From an uncultured bacterium (GTDB taxonomy: Bacteria > Bacillota > Clostridia > Oscillospirales > Acutalibacteraceae), in the NCBI GenBank assembly GCA_905215055.1, contig CAJMOH010000057.1, positions 1 through 15,191 of the forward strand: a stretch of DNA of 15,191 nt, read 5' to 3'. Made by a program: the position numbers and the translations under genes. Below the pieces are notes generated by a model. It made no database searches. It had not been told where the DNA came from and saw only the letters and a program-made list of their open reading frames with translations. Of this stretch, positions 6,915-14,100 are shown piece by piece; the first letter of the stretch is position 1; the number at the start of each line of letters is the position of its first letter.

Positions 6915-6943
6915 AGTATAAAGGGTCGCGCGCCAGCTTGCAA
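6915..6943 (-). promoter_or_regulatory. Promoter of the first surface-protein operon
   Basis: On the - strand: -35 TTGCAA (6943-6938), a 17-base spacer and -10 TATACT (6920-6915). The predicted start is near 6908, upstream of the structured leader, the small membrane protein and the SLH gene. Confidence 0.7.
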
Positions 6944-6983
6944 GGGGTTTTGGGGATTTCCCGGCTAAAAACCCCCACAACAA

Positions 6984-7017
6984 AAAGGAGGAAGCCCCCA
7001 AGAGAGATTCCTTCTTT
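6984..7017 (-). terminator. Terminator of the tandem HTH genes
   Basis: AAAGGAGGAA (6984-6993) pairs with TTCCTTCTTT (7008-7017) with one G-U pair. On the - strand the stem is followed by TTGTT, so it would end transcripts coming from the HTH genes to the right before they reach the surface-protein promoter. Confidence 0.6.
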
Positions 7018-7117
7018 GTAGGCCTACTATGAGGCCCTGCTTCGCCACCACAGTGATAGTCCCCGTACCGCCTTTCTCAGTTTCGAGATGGTGTCAGCAA
7101 GACGGATAGCTAGATAA

Positions 7118-7137
7118 GTTTCCTAAATAAAGGAAAC
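7118..7137 (-). repeat. Short hairpin just after the HTH stop codon
   Basis: GTTTCCT (7118-7124) and AGGAAAC (7131-7137) form a perfect 7-bp stem with a 6-base loop, one base beyond the HTH stop. It may protect the mRNA 3' end or act as a weak terminator, but no long T-tract follows. The stretch from 7018 to 7117 shows nothing else that I can support. Confidence 0.4.
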
Positions 7138-7138
7138 G

Positions 7139-7342
7139 TCAAAGATCTGGTCTATACTCTGCAATGTCCTCCAAACGGCACGACAATGCGCGGCACAATT
7201 TGTCCAGCGTTTTCGTTTCAACATTGTCATTGGCCCGCAGGCGGCGGATAGTTTGGCTGTCTATGCCGCATCGTTCCCTCAATTGGTAAGTTGAGATTCC
7301 TCTCTTTTCCATGGTGATCCAGAGCCGTTCAAATATAATCAT
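7139..7342 (-). CDS. Small Cro/CI-type HTH regulator (copy A)
   Basis: A 67-residue protein consisting almost entirely of one Cro/CI-type HTH domain of the short HTH_26 kind: helix 1 IFERLWITMEKRG, then STYQLRERCGIDSQTIRRLR as the helix-turn-helix, then TKTLDKLCRALSCRLEDIAEY. I chose ATG at 7342 (MIIFERLW) because GGGGGA lies about nine bases upstream and the paralogue starts at the same point; an ATG at 7366 would add eight residues. It is nearly identical to the gene at 7458-7670, from which it is separated by a duplicated operator region, so this is a tandem duplication. It probably represses its own promoter. The target genes are unknown. Confidence 0.8.
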   Translation of the reverse strand: MIIFERLWITMEKRGISTYQLRERCGIDSQTIRRLRANDNVETKTLDKLCRALSCRLEDIAEYRPDL

Positions 7343-7371
7343 ACCGCAGTTCCCCCATCTTGACATTCATC

Positions 7372-7424
7372 AGTATGGGGGTTATAATCATTTTTGGTAA
7401 GGGGATATAATCCCCATATTTTGA
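7372..7424. promoter_or_regulatory. Duplicated operator region (copy A)
   Basis: AGTATGGGGGTTATAA (7372-7387), a 13-base spacer, then GGGGATATAATCCCC (7401-7415) and CATATT. The outer parts (TATGGGG.TTAT and ATAATCCCCATA) are inverted copies of each other, and the inner block is itself an inverted repeat (GGGGAT/ATCCCC). The same layout with the same spacing occurs before the other HTH gene, while the spacer sequence differs. Conservation with a diverged spacer argues for protein-binding sites. Confidence 0.65.
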
Positions 7425-7457
7425 AAAGCAACAACAGACTTTTAGACTGGACGGCCG

Positions 7458-7670
7458 CTACTGTTTAGGGTTATCCGCGATGTATTCCGCAATATCCTCC
7501 AAACGGCACGACAATGCGCGGCACAATTTGTCTAGCGTTTTCGTTTCGACATTTTCATTGGCCCGCAGGCGGCGGATGGTCTGGCTGTCAATGCCGCACT
7601 TCTCTCTCAATCGATAGGTGGAAACACCTTGTTTTTTCATGACATCCCAGAGCCGGTCAAATACAATCAT
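7458..7670 (-). CDS. Small Cro/CI-type HTH regulator (copy B)
   Basis: A 70-residue paralogue of the 7139-7342 gene with the same layout (MIVFDRLWDVMKKQG, then the HTH in STYRLREKCGIDSQTIRRLR, then TKTLDKLCRALSCRLEDIAEY), differing at scattered positions and ending IADNPKQ. I chose ATG at 7670 because GTGGGGGT lies about eight bases upstream; an in-frame GTG at 7685 falls inside that ribosome binding site. It is the promoter-proximal copy of the tandem pair on the - strand. The recognition helix (SQTIRRLRAN) is the same in both, so both probably bind the same operators. Confidence 0.8.
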   Translation of the reverse strand: MIVFDRLWDVMKKQGVSTYRLREKCGIDSQTIRRLRANENVETKTLDKLCRALSCRLEDIAEYIADNPKQ

Positions 7671-7697
7671 TTCAGAAACCCCCACACTTTTTAATTA

Positions 7698-7750
7698 AGT
7701 ATGGGGGTTATAAACCGCTTAATTAAGGGGATATAATCCCCATATTCTGA
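7698..7750. promoter_or_regulatory. Duplicated operator region (copy B)
   Basis: AGTATGGGGGTTATAA (7698-7713), spacer, then GGGGATATAATCCCC (7727-7741), CATATT and TGA, matching copy A in order and spacing. TTAATTAAG also occurs twice here (7691-7699 and 7719-7727). I find no near-consensus -35/-10 pair on the - strand, so the exact promoter is uncertain. Confidence 0.65.
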
Positions 7751-7825
7751 TTTTTGATCCGAAATGCGGCATGTGGAGAGAGTTTCCATGGGTCTATATG
7801 CTGTTGTGATGAATTAAAAGAGAAA

Positions 7826-7860
7826 GGCAGATCCTCCCGGGTTCGTCCAAGGTATCTGCC
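7826..7860. repeat. Inverted repeat upstream of the + strand HTH gene
   Basis: GGCAGAT (7826-7832) pairs with ATCTGCC (7854-7860), with CCT/AGG able to extend the stem. On the - strand it is followed by TTTCTCTTTT, as in an intrinsic terminator, but no - strand gene ends here. It may be left over from a deleted gene. Confidence 0.4.
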
Positions 7861-7879
7861 AATCATTTTACGATATTTA

Positions 7880-7894
7880 GTGAAATAATTTCAC
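7880..7894. promoter_or_regulatory. 15-bp palindromic operator
   Basis: GTGAAATAATTTCAC is a perfect palindrome (7-base arms, one central base) about 26 bases before the start codon of an HTH regulator. Its size and place fit an autoregulatory site for a dimeric Cro/CI-type protein. No clear -35/-10 pair could be fixed around it. Confidence 0.6.
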
Positions 7895-7920
7895 AGTAAA
7901 TTTCAAAGAAGGTGATTCCT

Positions 7921-8310
7921 GTGCAATGCAAAACCCCTGGTGATGTCCTCAGAAAACTGCGAACTGACCGTGGACTCACACAAAAGGCTGTGGCTGAGGC
8001 CCTCAATATAAACCGCTCGACGTACTCTTTCCATGAGAGCGGGAAAACCCTACCTGATTTTCAGCGGGTGTCAGCCCTTGCAAAAATCTTTGAAGTCCCA
8101 ATGGGTCAAATGGTTGAGATGCTCTCCAACCCAGAAAAGACAGAGCAGGCTGCGCCGAAGAAGCGAGTCCCCAAAAAAGTGTGGGCGGAGCCAGCCGTGA
8201 TCGGCCAGCTCCGTCCCGAGGAGAAGTCCTTGATTGCCATATTCCGACGCTGCGATCCTTCAAGCCGACAGGAAATCTACCAGGCCGCGAAAGAGAAGCT
8301 GCGCTCCTAG
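7921..8310 (+). CDS. Cro/CI (XRE) family transcriptional regulator
   Basis: A 129-residue regulator. The N-terminal HTH domain spans about residues 5-62 (LRKLRTDRGLTQKAVAEALN, INRSTYSFHESGKTLPDFQR, SALAKIFEVPMGQMVEML), a classic five-helix Cro/CI domain. A Pro/Lys-rich linker (EKTEQAAPKKRVPKK) leads to a helical C-terminal part (LRPEEKSLIAIFRRCD, then RQEIYQAAKEKLRS) that may dimerise. I chose GTG at 7921 because GAAGGTGA sits eight bases upstream; an in-frame GTG at 7912 would overlap that site. The palindrome at 7880-7894 is a likely operator. It is followed 91 bases later by a broken recombinase, so it may be the regulator of a decayed mobile element. It is unrelated to the two 67-70 residue HTH proteins beyond the fold class. 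Confidence 0.88.
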   Translation: MQCKTPGDVLRKLRTDRGLTQKAVAEALNINRSTYSFHESGKTLPDFQRVSALAKIFEVPMGQMVEMLSNPEKTEQAAPKKRVPKKVWAEPAVIGQLRPEEKSLIAIFRRCDPSSRQEIYQAAKEKLRS

Positions 8311-8401
8311 GCAGGGCTGTCTACGTCCGAGATTTTCGCGCCTTTTACAGACTTAGGGAAAGAGGAATGTAGCAGTATCTGATGCTTTTGGAGGTACTGC
8401 C

Positions 8402-8569
8402 ATGAAAAAAAGGATTTGACCATCACCTCGGCGCTGGTGAAGAAATACGCCTCCTACCTGCGGGTGCAGGAACAGGCGGCGTCAACGGTTGTAAAGTATG
8501 GCCATGAGTTGGCCGGGGCCGAGTATATCCGGCTGGTGAAGGCCGTTCGCAAGGAGGTGCCGGGGGCTG
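8402..8569 (+). pseudogene. Tyrosine recombinase (integrase) remnant
   Basis: The sequence starts with a good ribosome binding site (GGAGG, 8390-8394) and ATG, but after MKKRI meets a stop. One more A in the run of seven A would give MKKKDLTITSALVKKYASYL and then RVQEQAASTVVKYGHEL, which looks like the N-terminal SAM-like (core-binding) domain of a tyrosine recombinase. The text then jumps straight to AEYIRLVKAVRKE, which resembles the start of the catalytic domain, so perhaps 60-80 residues are deleted between them. None of the catalytic Arg/His/Tyr boxes is present. Three defects (frameshift, internal deletion, 3' truncation) show that it is dead. The right boundary is approximate, lying between about 8555 and 8610, where the kinase gene ends. 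Confidence 0.7.
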
Positions 8570-8609
8570 CTCCATGTCACGGTCCTGCCTCGCGCATAGC
8601 CACCGACGC

Positions 8610-9911
8610 TCACACACTCAGGTACACCGACGAGCGGAACACCTGTCCGTCCGCCTCAAAGCGGGCGTCGCCCTGGTGGGCCTTTGCCACGGCCCGGATG
8701 GAGCTGAGGCCCACGCCGGGCGCACCCGCCCGCTTACTGGAGAGGAACTTCCCGTCCTCCTGCCGCGCCTGCCCGTCAAAGCTGTTGTCCATGGTGATGG
8801 TCAGGACGCCGTACTCCAGGGAACTGTTCAGCCGGATGAATTTCTCACCTCCGGCCATGCGCCCGCAGGCTTCCACCGCGTTTTCCAGCAGATTGGCGAA
8901 CACGACGCACAATGCGCGGTCATCCAGCGTTTCATTCTGCGTGGGGACTGTCAGCCGGGCGGTAATGGCGATGCCCTCCTGCTGGCAGCGGGAGGCATAG
9001 TGGGACACCACCGCGTTGACGGTGGGGTTTTCGCAATAATCCCGGACGGCGGCGGGGATGTCCCGGATCAGCTCCGAGAGATAGGCGGCCAGCCTGGGGT
9101 TCTCGTCCCCGGCCATGGCCTGGATTGCCGTCAGATGATGACGCAGGTCGTGGCGCATCTGCCGGGTCTGCTGGGCGGTCTCCATCAGGAGCAGACTGCG
9201 CTTTTCCTCTTCCTCCATTTGCATCTCCAGCAGTTCTCGTTCAAAGGTCAGCCGCTGTTCCAGGGCAATTTGCTTTTGCAGGCTGTCGATTGCCTGAAGT
9301 AGCACATAACAGATGACCAGTACACAGGCCAGCAGTCCGCCCCTGTAAGCAAGAAACAACCAGCTTCCTGCGCTCTGCTCCGCCCAGGCGTTGGTGGAGA
9401 GAATGGTCAACGCCGAGAGGATGGCCGGAACCAGCCAGATGGTCTGCCAGATGTGCGGCGCACCGGTGTGGTATACCTGCCCGGACACCCGGCGAAAGCC
9501 TCGGAGCAGCGGCGGAAGGGTCAGCAGGTAGAGCGCTGTACAAAACAAGCTGCCCATCCATCCCTGGGGCGGAGCCTGACAGAACCGGACGGCCAGAAAG
9601 GCTGCAATTCCACGGATGACCAGCAGATAGTCCACAATCAGCAGATAGGTAAACAGCAGCTTGAAAAAATCCAGCCGCAGGAAATACCAGTAGAGCAGGA
9701 AGTTCAACGCCGAGAACACGATTTCCATGCTGCGTATCTCCACACCGGATGTGATGCACCAAGCGGCAGCGCCCAGTTTGCACAGTACGCTGGCGCCCAT
9801 CACCAGCAGCGCCGCCTTTCGCGAACGCCACTGGAAGTTCCAGAACAGGACAAAGGGGATAATGTGGCTGGGCAGCGTGGTACAGAAAATATAAAATAGC
9901 TGTTCCATCAT
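8610..9911 (-). CDS. AgrC-like sensor histidine kinase (GHKL)
   Basis: A 433-residue membrane sensor kinase. The N-terminal part (about residues 5-210) holds six or so hydrophobic segments. A coiled coil (ALEQRLTFERELLEMQMEEE) leads to the phospho-acceptor region MRHDLRHHLTAIQ with His254. The catalytic domain has the N box NLLENAVEAC (340-349), G1 box MDNSFDG and G2 box GVGLSSI (399-405). This architecture is that of AgrC/ComD-type kinases, which usually sense peptides. The first ATG (9911) overlaps the regulator stop as ATGA, preceded by GGGGGGAGAA; an ATG three bases on is also possible. It phosphorylates, presumably, the LytTR regulator encoded just before it. No AgrB/AgrD-type peptide gene is seen nearby, so the signal is unknown. 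No obvious terminator follows. Confidence 0.93.
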   Translation of the reverse strand: MMEQLFYIFCTTLPSHIIPFVLFWNFQWRSRKAALLVMGASVLCKLGAAAWCITSGVEIRSMEIVFSALNFLLYWYFLRLDFFKLLFTYLLIVDYLLVIRGIAAFLAVRFCQAPPQGWMGSLFCTALYLLTLPPLLRGFRRVSGQVYHTGAPHIWQTIWLVPAILSALTILSTNAWAEQSAGSWLFLAYRGGLLACVLVICYVLLQAIDSLQKQIALEQRLTFERELLEMQMEEEEKRSLLLMETAQQTRQMRHDLRHHLTAIQAMAGDENPRLAAYLSELIRDIPAAVRDYCENPTVNAVVSHYASRCQQEGIAITARLTVPTQNETLDDRALCVVFANLLENAVEACGRMAGGEKFIRLNSSLEYGVLTITMDNSFDGQARQEDGKFLSSKRAGAPGVGLSSIRAVAKAHQGDARFEADGQVFRSSVYLSV

Positions 9912-10630
9912 TTCTCCCCCCTTGTCCGGGCAAACAGGAAGTCCTCCCAGGCCCGCTTGGCCTTGGCCCGGTTGGAGCGGCTGATGGGCACCATTTTCCC
10001 GTCCGCCAGTTCATAGCTCTGATATTCCTCGTTGATCCCCCGGACAAAGGCCAGGTTCACGCAGTAACTCTTGTGGGGGCAGAAAAAGGGCTGCCCCTCC
10101 AGCTGGGGCAGCAGGTCGGACAGCTTGCCGTAGATCTGGAGCGTGCTGCCGTCTTTCCTGGAAATCATCACATGATGCCCCTTTTGCTCCAGACAGAACA
10201 GCTCCGAGAGCAAGAGCCTTTGCGTCTCGCCGTTTTGCCGGATGGCCAGCCGGGGGGCGCTGTCCCTTTGCAGCTTCACCAGATGCAGCAGGTCATTGAT
10301 GTCTTTTTGGCGCACAGGCTTTTCCAGATATTTCAGCACCGACAGCCGGTAGCTCTCCAGGGTATGCTCGGTGCTGGTGGTGGTAAAGGCGATGGGGATG
10401 GCATCGTCCATCTCCCGGATTTTTTGCACCGCCTCCACGCCGGTCATGCCGTCCATGTAAATGTCCATCAGCAACAGATCGAATTTGCCGGGGCGGAAGG
10501 CTTCCAGCAGTTCCTCACTGCTGGCGAACTGGGCGCAAACGGTGGCAATGGGGGCCTGTTCCAGCAGGGCGAGCAGCGCTTTCCGCTCCTCCGGCAGATC
10601 GTCGCAGATGGCGAGGTTCAATGGTTCCAT
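9908..10630 (-). CDS. LytTR response regulator (AgrA-like)
   Basis: A 240-residue response regulator. The receiver domain (1 to about 120) has the acidic pair Asp10-Asp11, phospho-acceptor Asp56 in LLLMDIYMDG, a T/S-rich switch near 84 and Lys104 in YLEKPV. The LytTR DNA-binding domain (about 128-236) has the typical LFCLEQKGHHVMI, GKLSDLLPQL and SYCVNLAFVRGI strands and ends SRSNRAKAKRAWEDFL. LytTR proteins often control surface proteins, bacteriocins or virulence. I chose ATG at 10630 (MEPLNLAICDD) because AAAGGAGGGG lies just upstream and it begins at the receiver's first strand; a farther upstream start would overlap the promoter. Forms an operon with the downstream kinase (4-base overlap). 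Confidence 0.94.
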   Translation of the reverse strand: MEPLNLAICDDLPEERKALLALLEQAPIATVCAQFASSEELLEAFRPGKFDLLLMDIYMDGMTGVEAVQKIREMDDAIPIAFTTTSTEHTLESYRLSVLKYLEKPVRQKDINDLLHLVKLQRDSAPRLAIRQNGETQRLLLSELFCLEQKGHHVMISRKDGSTLQIYGKLSDLLPQLEGQPFFCPHKSYCVNLAFVRGINEEYQSYELADGKMVPISRSNRAKAKRAWEDFLFARTRGEK

Positions 10631-10658
10631 GCAACCCCTCCTTTGGGGATTTTCCTCT

Positions 10659-10687
10659 ATTATACGGCCTATGCACAAAAAAGTCAA
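10659..10687 (-). promoter_or_regulatory. Promoter of the two-component operon
   Basis: On the - strand: -35 TTGACT (10687-10682), a 17-base spacer and a perfect -10 TATAAT (10664-10659). It is close to consensus, so basal expression should be strong unless repressed. The start would be near 10652, giving a leader of about 20 bases before the regulator ATG. Confidence 0.85.
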
Positions 10688-10705
10688 TTTGTCAAGTACC
10701 AGTTT

Positions 10706-10722
10706 TGCCGCAGGTTGCGGCA
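10706..10722. promoter_or_regulatory. Palindrome in the divergent control region
   Basis: TGCCGCAGGTTGCGGCA has perfect 7-base arms around GGT. It lies between the two divergent units (two-component operon and second surface-protein unit). A wider inverted pair, TGTCAAGT (10690-10697) and ACTTGACA (10764-10771), flanks it. Either could be a regulator site. The AT-rich stretch at 10745-10762 may hold the rightward promoter, but no good -35 is seen. Confidence 0.45.
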
Positions 10723-10806
10723 TCTTTCGTACTGGAAACCGGCGAAAAATTTTTATAAAATAGACTTGACAGCAACAATCTATCGCCGCCGGAGGAAGGA
10801 GAAATC

Positions 10807-11121
10807 ATGGTCAAGGCATACTTTACCGCCTGCGAGCAGGCGTTCCCGGCCCAGCGGGCCCAGCTGCGGCGGCTCGCTCTGGCATTGGGCCGGGGCGGTG
10901 TGGAGCGCATGGAGCAGCTGTGCGCCATGCAGCGGGCCGGGCCGGAGGGGCTGCTGGAGATCCGCTCCATCGGGGAAAAGAGCCTGCCGCTCATTGCGGC
11001 GGTCTGCGCCCGATACGAGGAAAACAGAACACCATCGCAAGGGGGTACCCCCTTGCGTCAGACAGGAACCTGTCTGACGCAGGAATGTCCTCCTGACGAA
11101 CGAAACGGAGGACAAACATGA
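10807..11121 (+). CDS. Small helix-hairpin-helix-like protein, coupled to second SLH gene
   Basis: A 104-residue protein with an excellent ribosome binding site (GGAGGAAGGAG). Residues 1-72 are helical and basic (AFPAQRAQLRRLALALGRGG...), and LLEIRSIGEKSLPLIAAV (49-66) resembles a helix-hairpin-helix of the kind in the RNA polymerase alpha C-terminal domain, so nucleic-acid binding is possible. From residue 77 the reading frame runs through two palindromes (SQGGTPLRQTGT...), and this tail is unlike the rest. The stop overlaps the SLH start as ATGA. The tail may have been added when the palindromes inserted, and the body is probably the functional part. Whether it regulates the surface-protein gene is inference. 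Confidence 0.65.
   Translation: MVKAYFTACEQAFPAQRAQLRRLALALGRGGVERMEQLCAMQRAGPEGLLEIRSIGEKSLPLIAAVCARYEENRTPSQGGTPLRQTGTCLTQECPPDERNGGQT
11036..11081. repeat. Twin abutting perfect palindromes (second pair)
   Basis: CGCAAGGGGGT and ACCCCCTTGCG form a 22-base perfect palindrome (11036-11057). It shares four bases with TGCGTCAGACAGG-AA-CCTGTCTGACGCA (11054-11081, 13-base arms). They lie inside the 3' end of the 104-residue gene and 36 bases before the SLH start. The layout matches the pair at 6821-6862, though the sequence differs. Confidence 0.9.
11087..11113 (+). promoter_or_regulatory. Hairpin covering the SLH ribosome binding site
   Basis: GTCCTCC (11087-11093) is exactly complementary to GGAGGAC (11107-11113), which contains the ribosome binding site five bases before the SLH ATG. 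The folded RNA would hide that site. Ribosomes finishing the upstream coupled gene would open it, so this fits translational coupling. Confidence 0.65.
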
Positions 11122-14100
11122 AACGAAGAATTTTAAGCATTCTCTGCGTCCTATGCCTGGTGGCGGCCATGCTGCCCCCCGTCACGGCTTCGGCGGCGGC
11201 ACCCACCACCCTCACCGTGGGCGGCACCAATGTGCTGAACGGCGGCTGCTGGAAAACCAACGAAAACGGCACCCTGACCACCGAGGGGGCCAGCGAAAGT
11301 GACTACAACGTCAAGTACGACAGCGCCACCGGCACCCTGACCCTGAAGGACGCCACCATCAACGGCACGGATACCATCTATCATGTCGGCGCGGGCATCT
11401 TTGCCTCGGGCGACCTGACCATCGTGCTGGAGGGCAGCAGCACCGTCAAGGGCGTTCAGGATCCAAACGGCGAGACCCAGAGCATCCGTGTAGAGGGAAA
11501 CCTGACCATCCAAGGCGGCGGCAGCCTGACCGCGCAGGGCGCTGAGACAAGCTCAGGCAGCAGTTATGGTATCTTTGTCATTGGATCATTCACCCAGCAA
11601 GGCGGCAGCGTCACCGCCATCGGCGGCAATGTTAACGGAAACTATACTTCGAGAGGTCTCTATGTATCCGATGGCACAGTTACGGCGCAGGACGGGACGC
11701 TGACCGCCACCGGCGGTGACACCAGTGGCAGCAGTTACGGCATCTCTATGCTTTCGTCTTCGTCTGTCACCGTGAACGATGCCATCGTGACCGCCACCGG
11801 CGGCACAGGTAATTACAGTTATGGCCTTTATGTTAACTCCTCTTCCCCTTCCCCTTCCGTGACCCTATCCGGCAGCGGCTCCCTCACCGCCCGGAGCGGA
11901 TCGGCGACGAGCGAGGCGGGCGGCATCTACCTTGATAACATTTGGGGCAGCGCAGGGTCCGTGACCGTCGGGGACAACTCCACCCTGCTGACCAACAGTG
12001 TGATATTGTATGATAATTCTTTCACTGAAAAACCGCTGGCCCCCACCGGCAACGGCAGCTGGCTGATCTACGGCCAGAGCGACCAACCCAGCGCCGTGGG
12101 CGGCACCTATACCCTGACCGATGACCTCACCATTGAAAACGGGAACACCTTCACCATCCCGGCGGGCAGCACCCTGACGGTGCCCCAGGGCAAGACCCTG
12201 ACCGTGAACGGCACCCTGAACATTGCGAACCAGTCCAGCCTGGCGGGTGAGGGAACGCTGGAGGCGGGAGAAAATAGCACCTTCAACCTGACCAACCCCG
12301 ACCCGGTCATTTCCGGCAGTGAAACCCTGACCTATGACGGCACCGACCAGTCCGGCAAGTTCACCCTGACCGCCCCCTCCGGCTCGGTGGAGGTGATGGG
12401 GAAGGAGTTTGCCATCTCCGGTGACGCCACCACCGAGGGCTGGAGACTTGTTGAGCAGGAAATCAAAAATGCGGGAAGCTACACCCTGACCGCCAAGAAT
12501 GGCACCCGCACCATCGAGAAAGAGGTCACGGTAAACCCCGCTGAAATCAGCATTGCCAGCGCTACGGTGCAGGACAAGACCTACGACGGCACTACCGACG
12601 CCACCGTGGGCACCGTGACCTTTACCGGTCTGGTGAACGGCGAGAGCCTGACCCTGGGCGAGGGCTACACCGCCACGGCGACATTTGCCGACAAGAATGT
12701 GGACGACAGCAAATCCGCCACCGTTACCGTAGCCCTGTCGGACACGGTAAAGAACTACACCCTTGCATCTGACGGCAAAACCACCACCGCCACCGCAGCG
12801 ATTCACCCGCTGCCCGTGGTGCTGAACTGGGGCACCACCAGCTTCACCTACGACGGCAGCGCAAAGACCGTCACCGCCGAAGTGTCCAACGCGGTGAACG
12901 GAGATACCTTCAATCTGACCTATGAGGGCAATAATGAGACAGCCGTGGGCAATTACACCGCCAAAGTTACCAGTCTGGGCAACGACAACTACACGCTGGA
13001 CAATGCGACCAACACCAGCCAGAGCTGGCTCATCGGTGCGGCGTCCCTTGCTGACGCCACTGTGGAACTGAGCGGGACTGCATTTACTTATAACGGCCAG
13101 AGCCAGAAGCCCACCGTCACCGTGAAGCTGGGCGGCAAGACCCTGAATGCGGAAACCGACTACGATGTGGACTTCGGCGGCGATTCCATCAATGCTGGCA
13201 CCTACACCGTCACCGTCACTGGCAAGGGCAACTACTCCGGCACGGCAAGCAGCAAGCCCAGCTACACCATCCAGAAGGCGGATCAGGCTGCCCTGTCCAT
13301 CACCAGCACCGGCCCTGCCACCTACGGTCAGAACTACGTCCTGACCACCAGCGGCGGCTCCGGCAGCGGCGTGGTCACCTTCACCGTTACCAACGGGACC
13401 GGGGCGGCCACCGTCAGCGGTAATATCCTGACCCCCTCCAAGGCGGGTACCGTCACTGTCACCGCCGTCAAAGCCGGGGACAACAACTACAACGACGGAA
13501 CCAGCGTGTCCGTAACCATCACCATCAACAAGGGGACCTATGACGGGACCACGACCGCCACCGGCACCGTCCTGGCCAACTGGCCCGATAAAGTGACCCT
13601 GCCCGCCATCCCCGCCGGAGCCAGTTACGGTGCGCCCACCAGCAGCGATGTGACCGACATGAGCATCACTGACGGCGTTCTGTCCTACACCGGCGGCAAC
13701 GGCATTGTGAAGGATCAAACCTACACCGTCACCGTTCCCGTGACCGGCGCGACCAACTACGATGACTACAACATCACCGTCACCCTCACCGGCACGACCC
13801 GGCCCAGCTCCAGCGGCGGCACCACCACCCCCAGCGGCCCCAGCACCGGAGGTTCCGACGGCTGGACGGAGATCGAGGACGAGGTGGACGAAACACCCTC
13901 TGGCAGCACGGTGACCGTGGACATGAACGGCACCACCGAAGTGCCCGCCGAAGTGTTTCAAGCCGTGGCAGGCAAGGACGTGACCCTGGAGCTGGACATG
14001 GGCGGCGGCGTCAAGTGGGAGATCAACGGCCAGGACATCCCCACCGACCTGGACTTCACCGACCTGGACCTGGGCGTGAGCCTGAACACCAGCGACATCC

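Noticed and set aside
6213..6921. Overlapping + strand frames opposite the small membrane-protein gene and leader
   Set aside because: Antisense to the signal-peptide region and the hairpins, with no ribosome binding site or domain.
6729..7001. A 90-codon - strand frame through the surface-operon leader
   Set aside because: It crosses the promoter and reads through the palindromes; composition and lack of a suitable start point to non-coding leader.
7018..7117. A possible short - strand coding remnant ending before the HTH terminator
   Set aside because: About 25 codons can be read (a Trp/Arg-rich end) but there is no start or ribosome binding site and no family that I recognise.
8574..10047. 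Frames overlapping the sensor kinase on either strand
   Set aside because: The kinase has all expected motifs in its own frame; these are GC-driven shadows.
10631..10723. Longer N-terminus for the response regulator
   Set aside because: The extension would cover the -10/-35 promoter elements, and the receiver domain begins at the ATG with the strong ribosome binding site.
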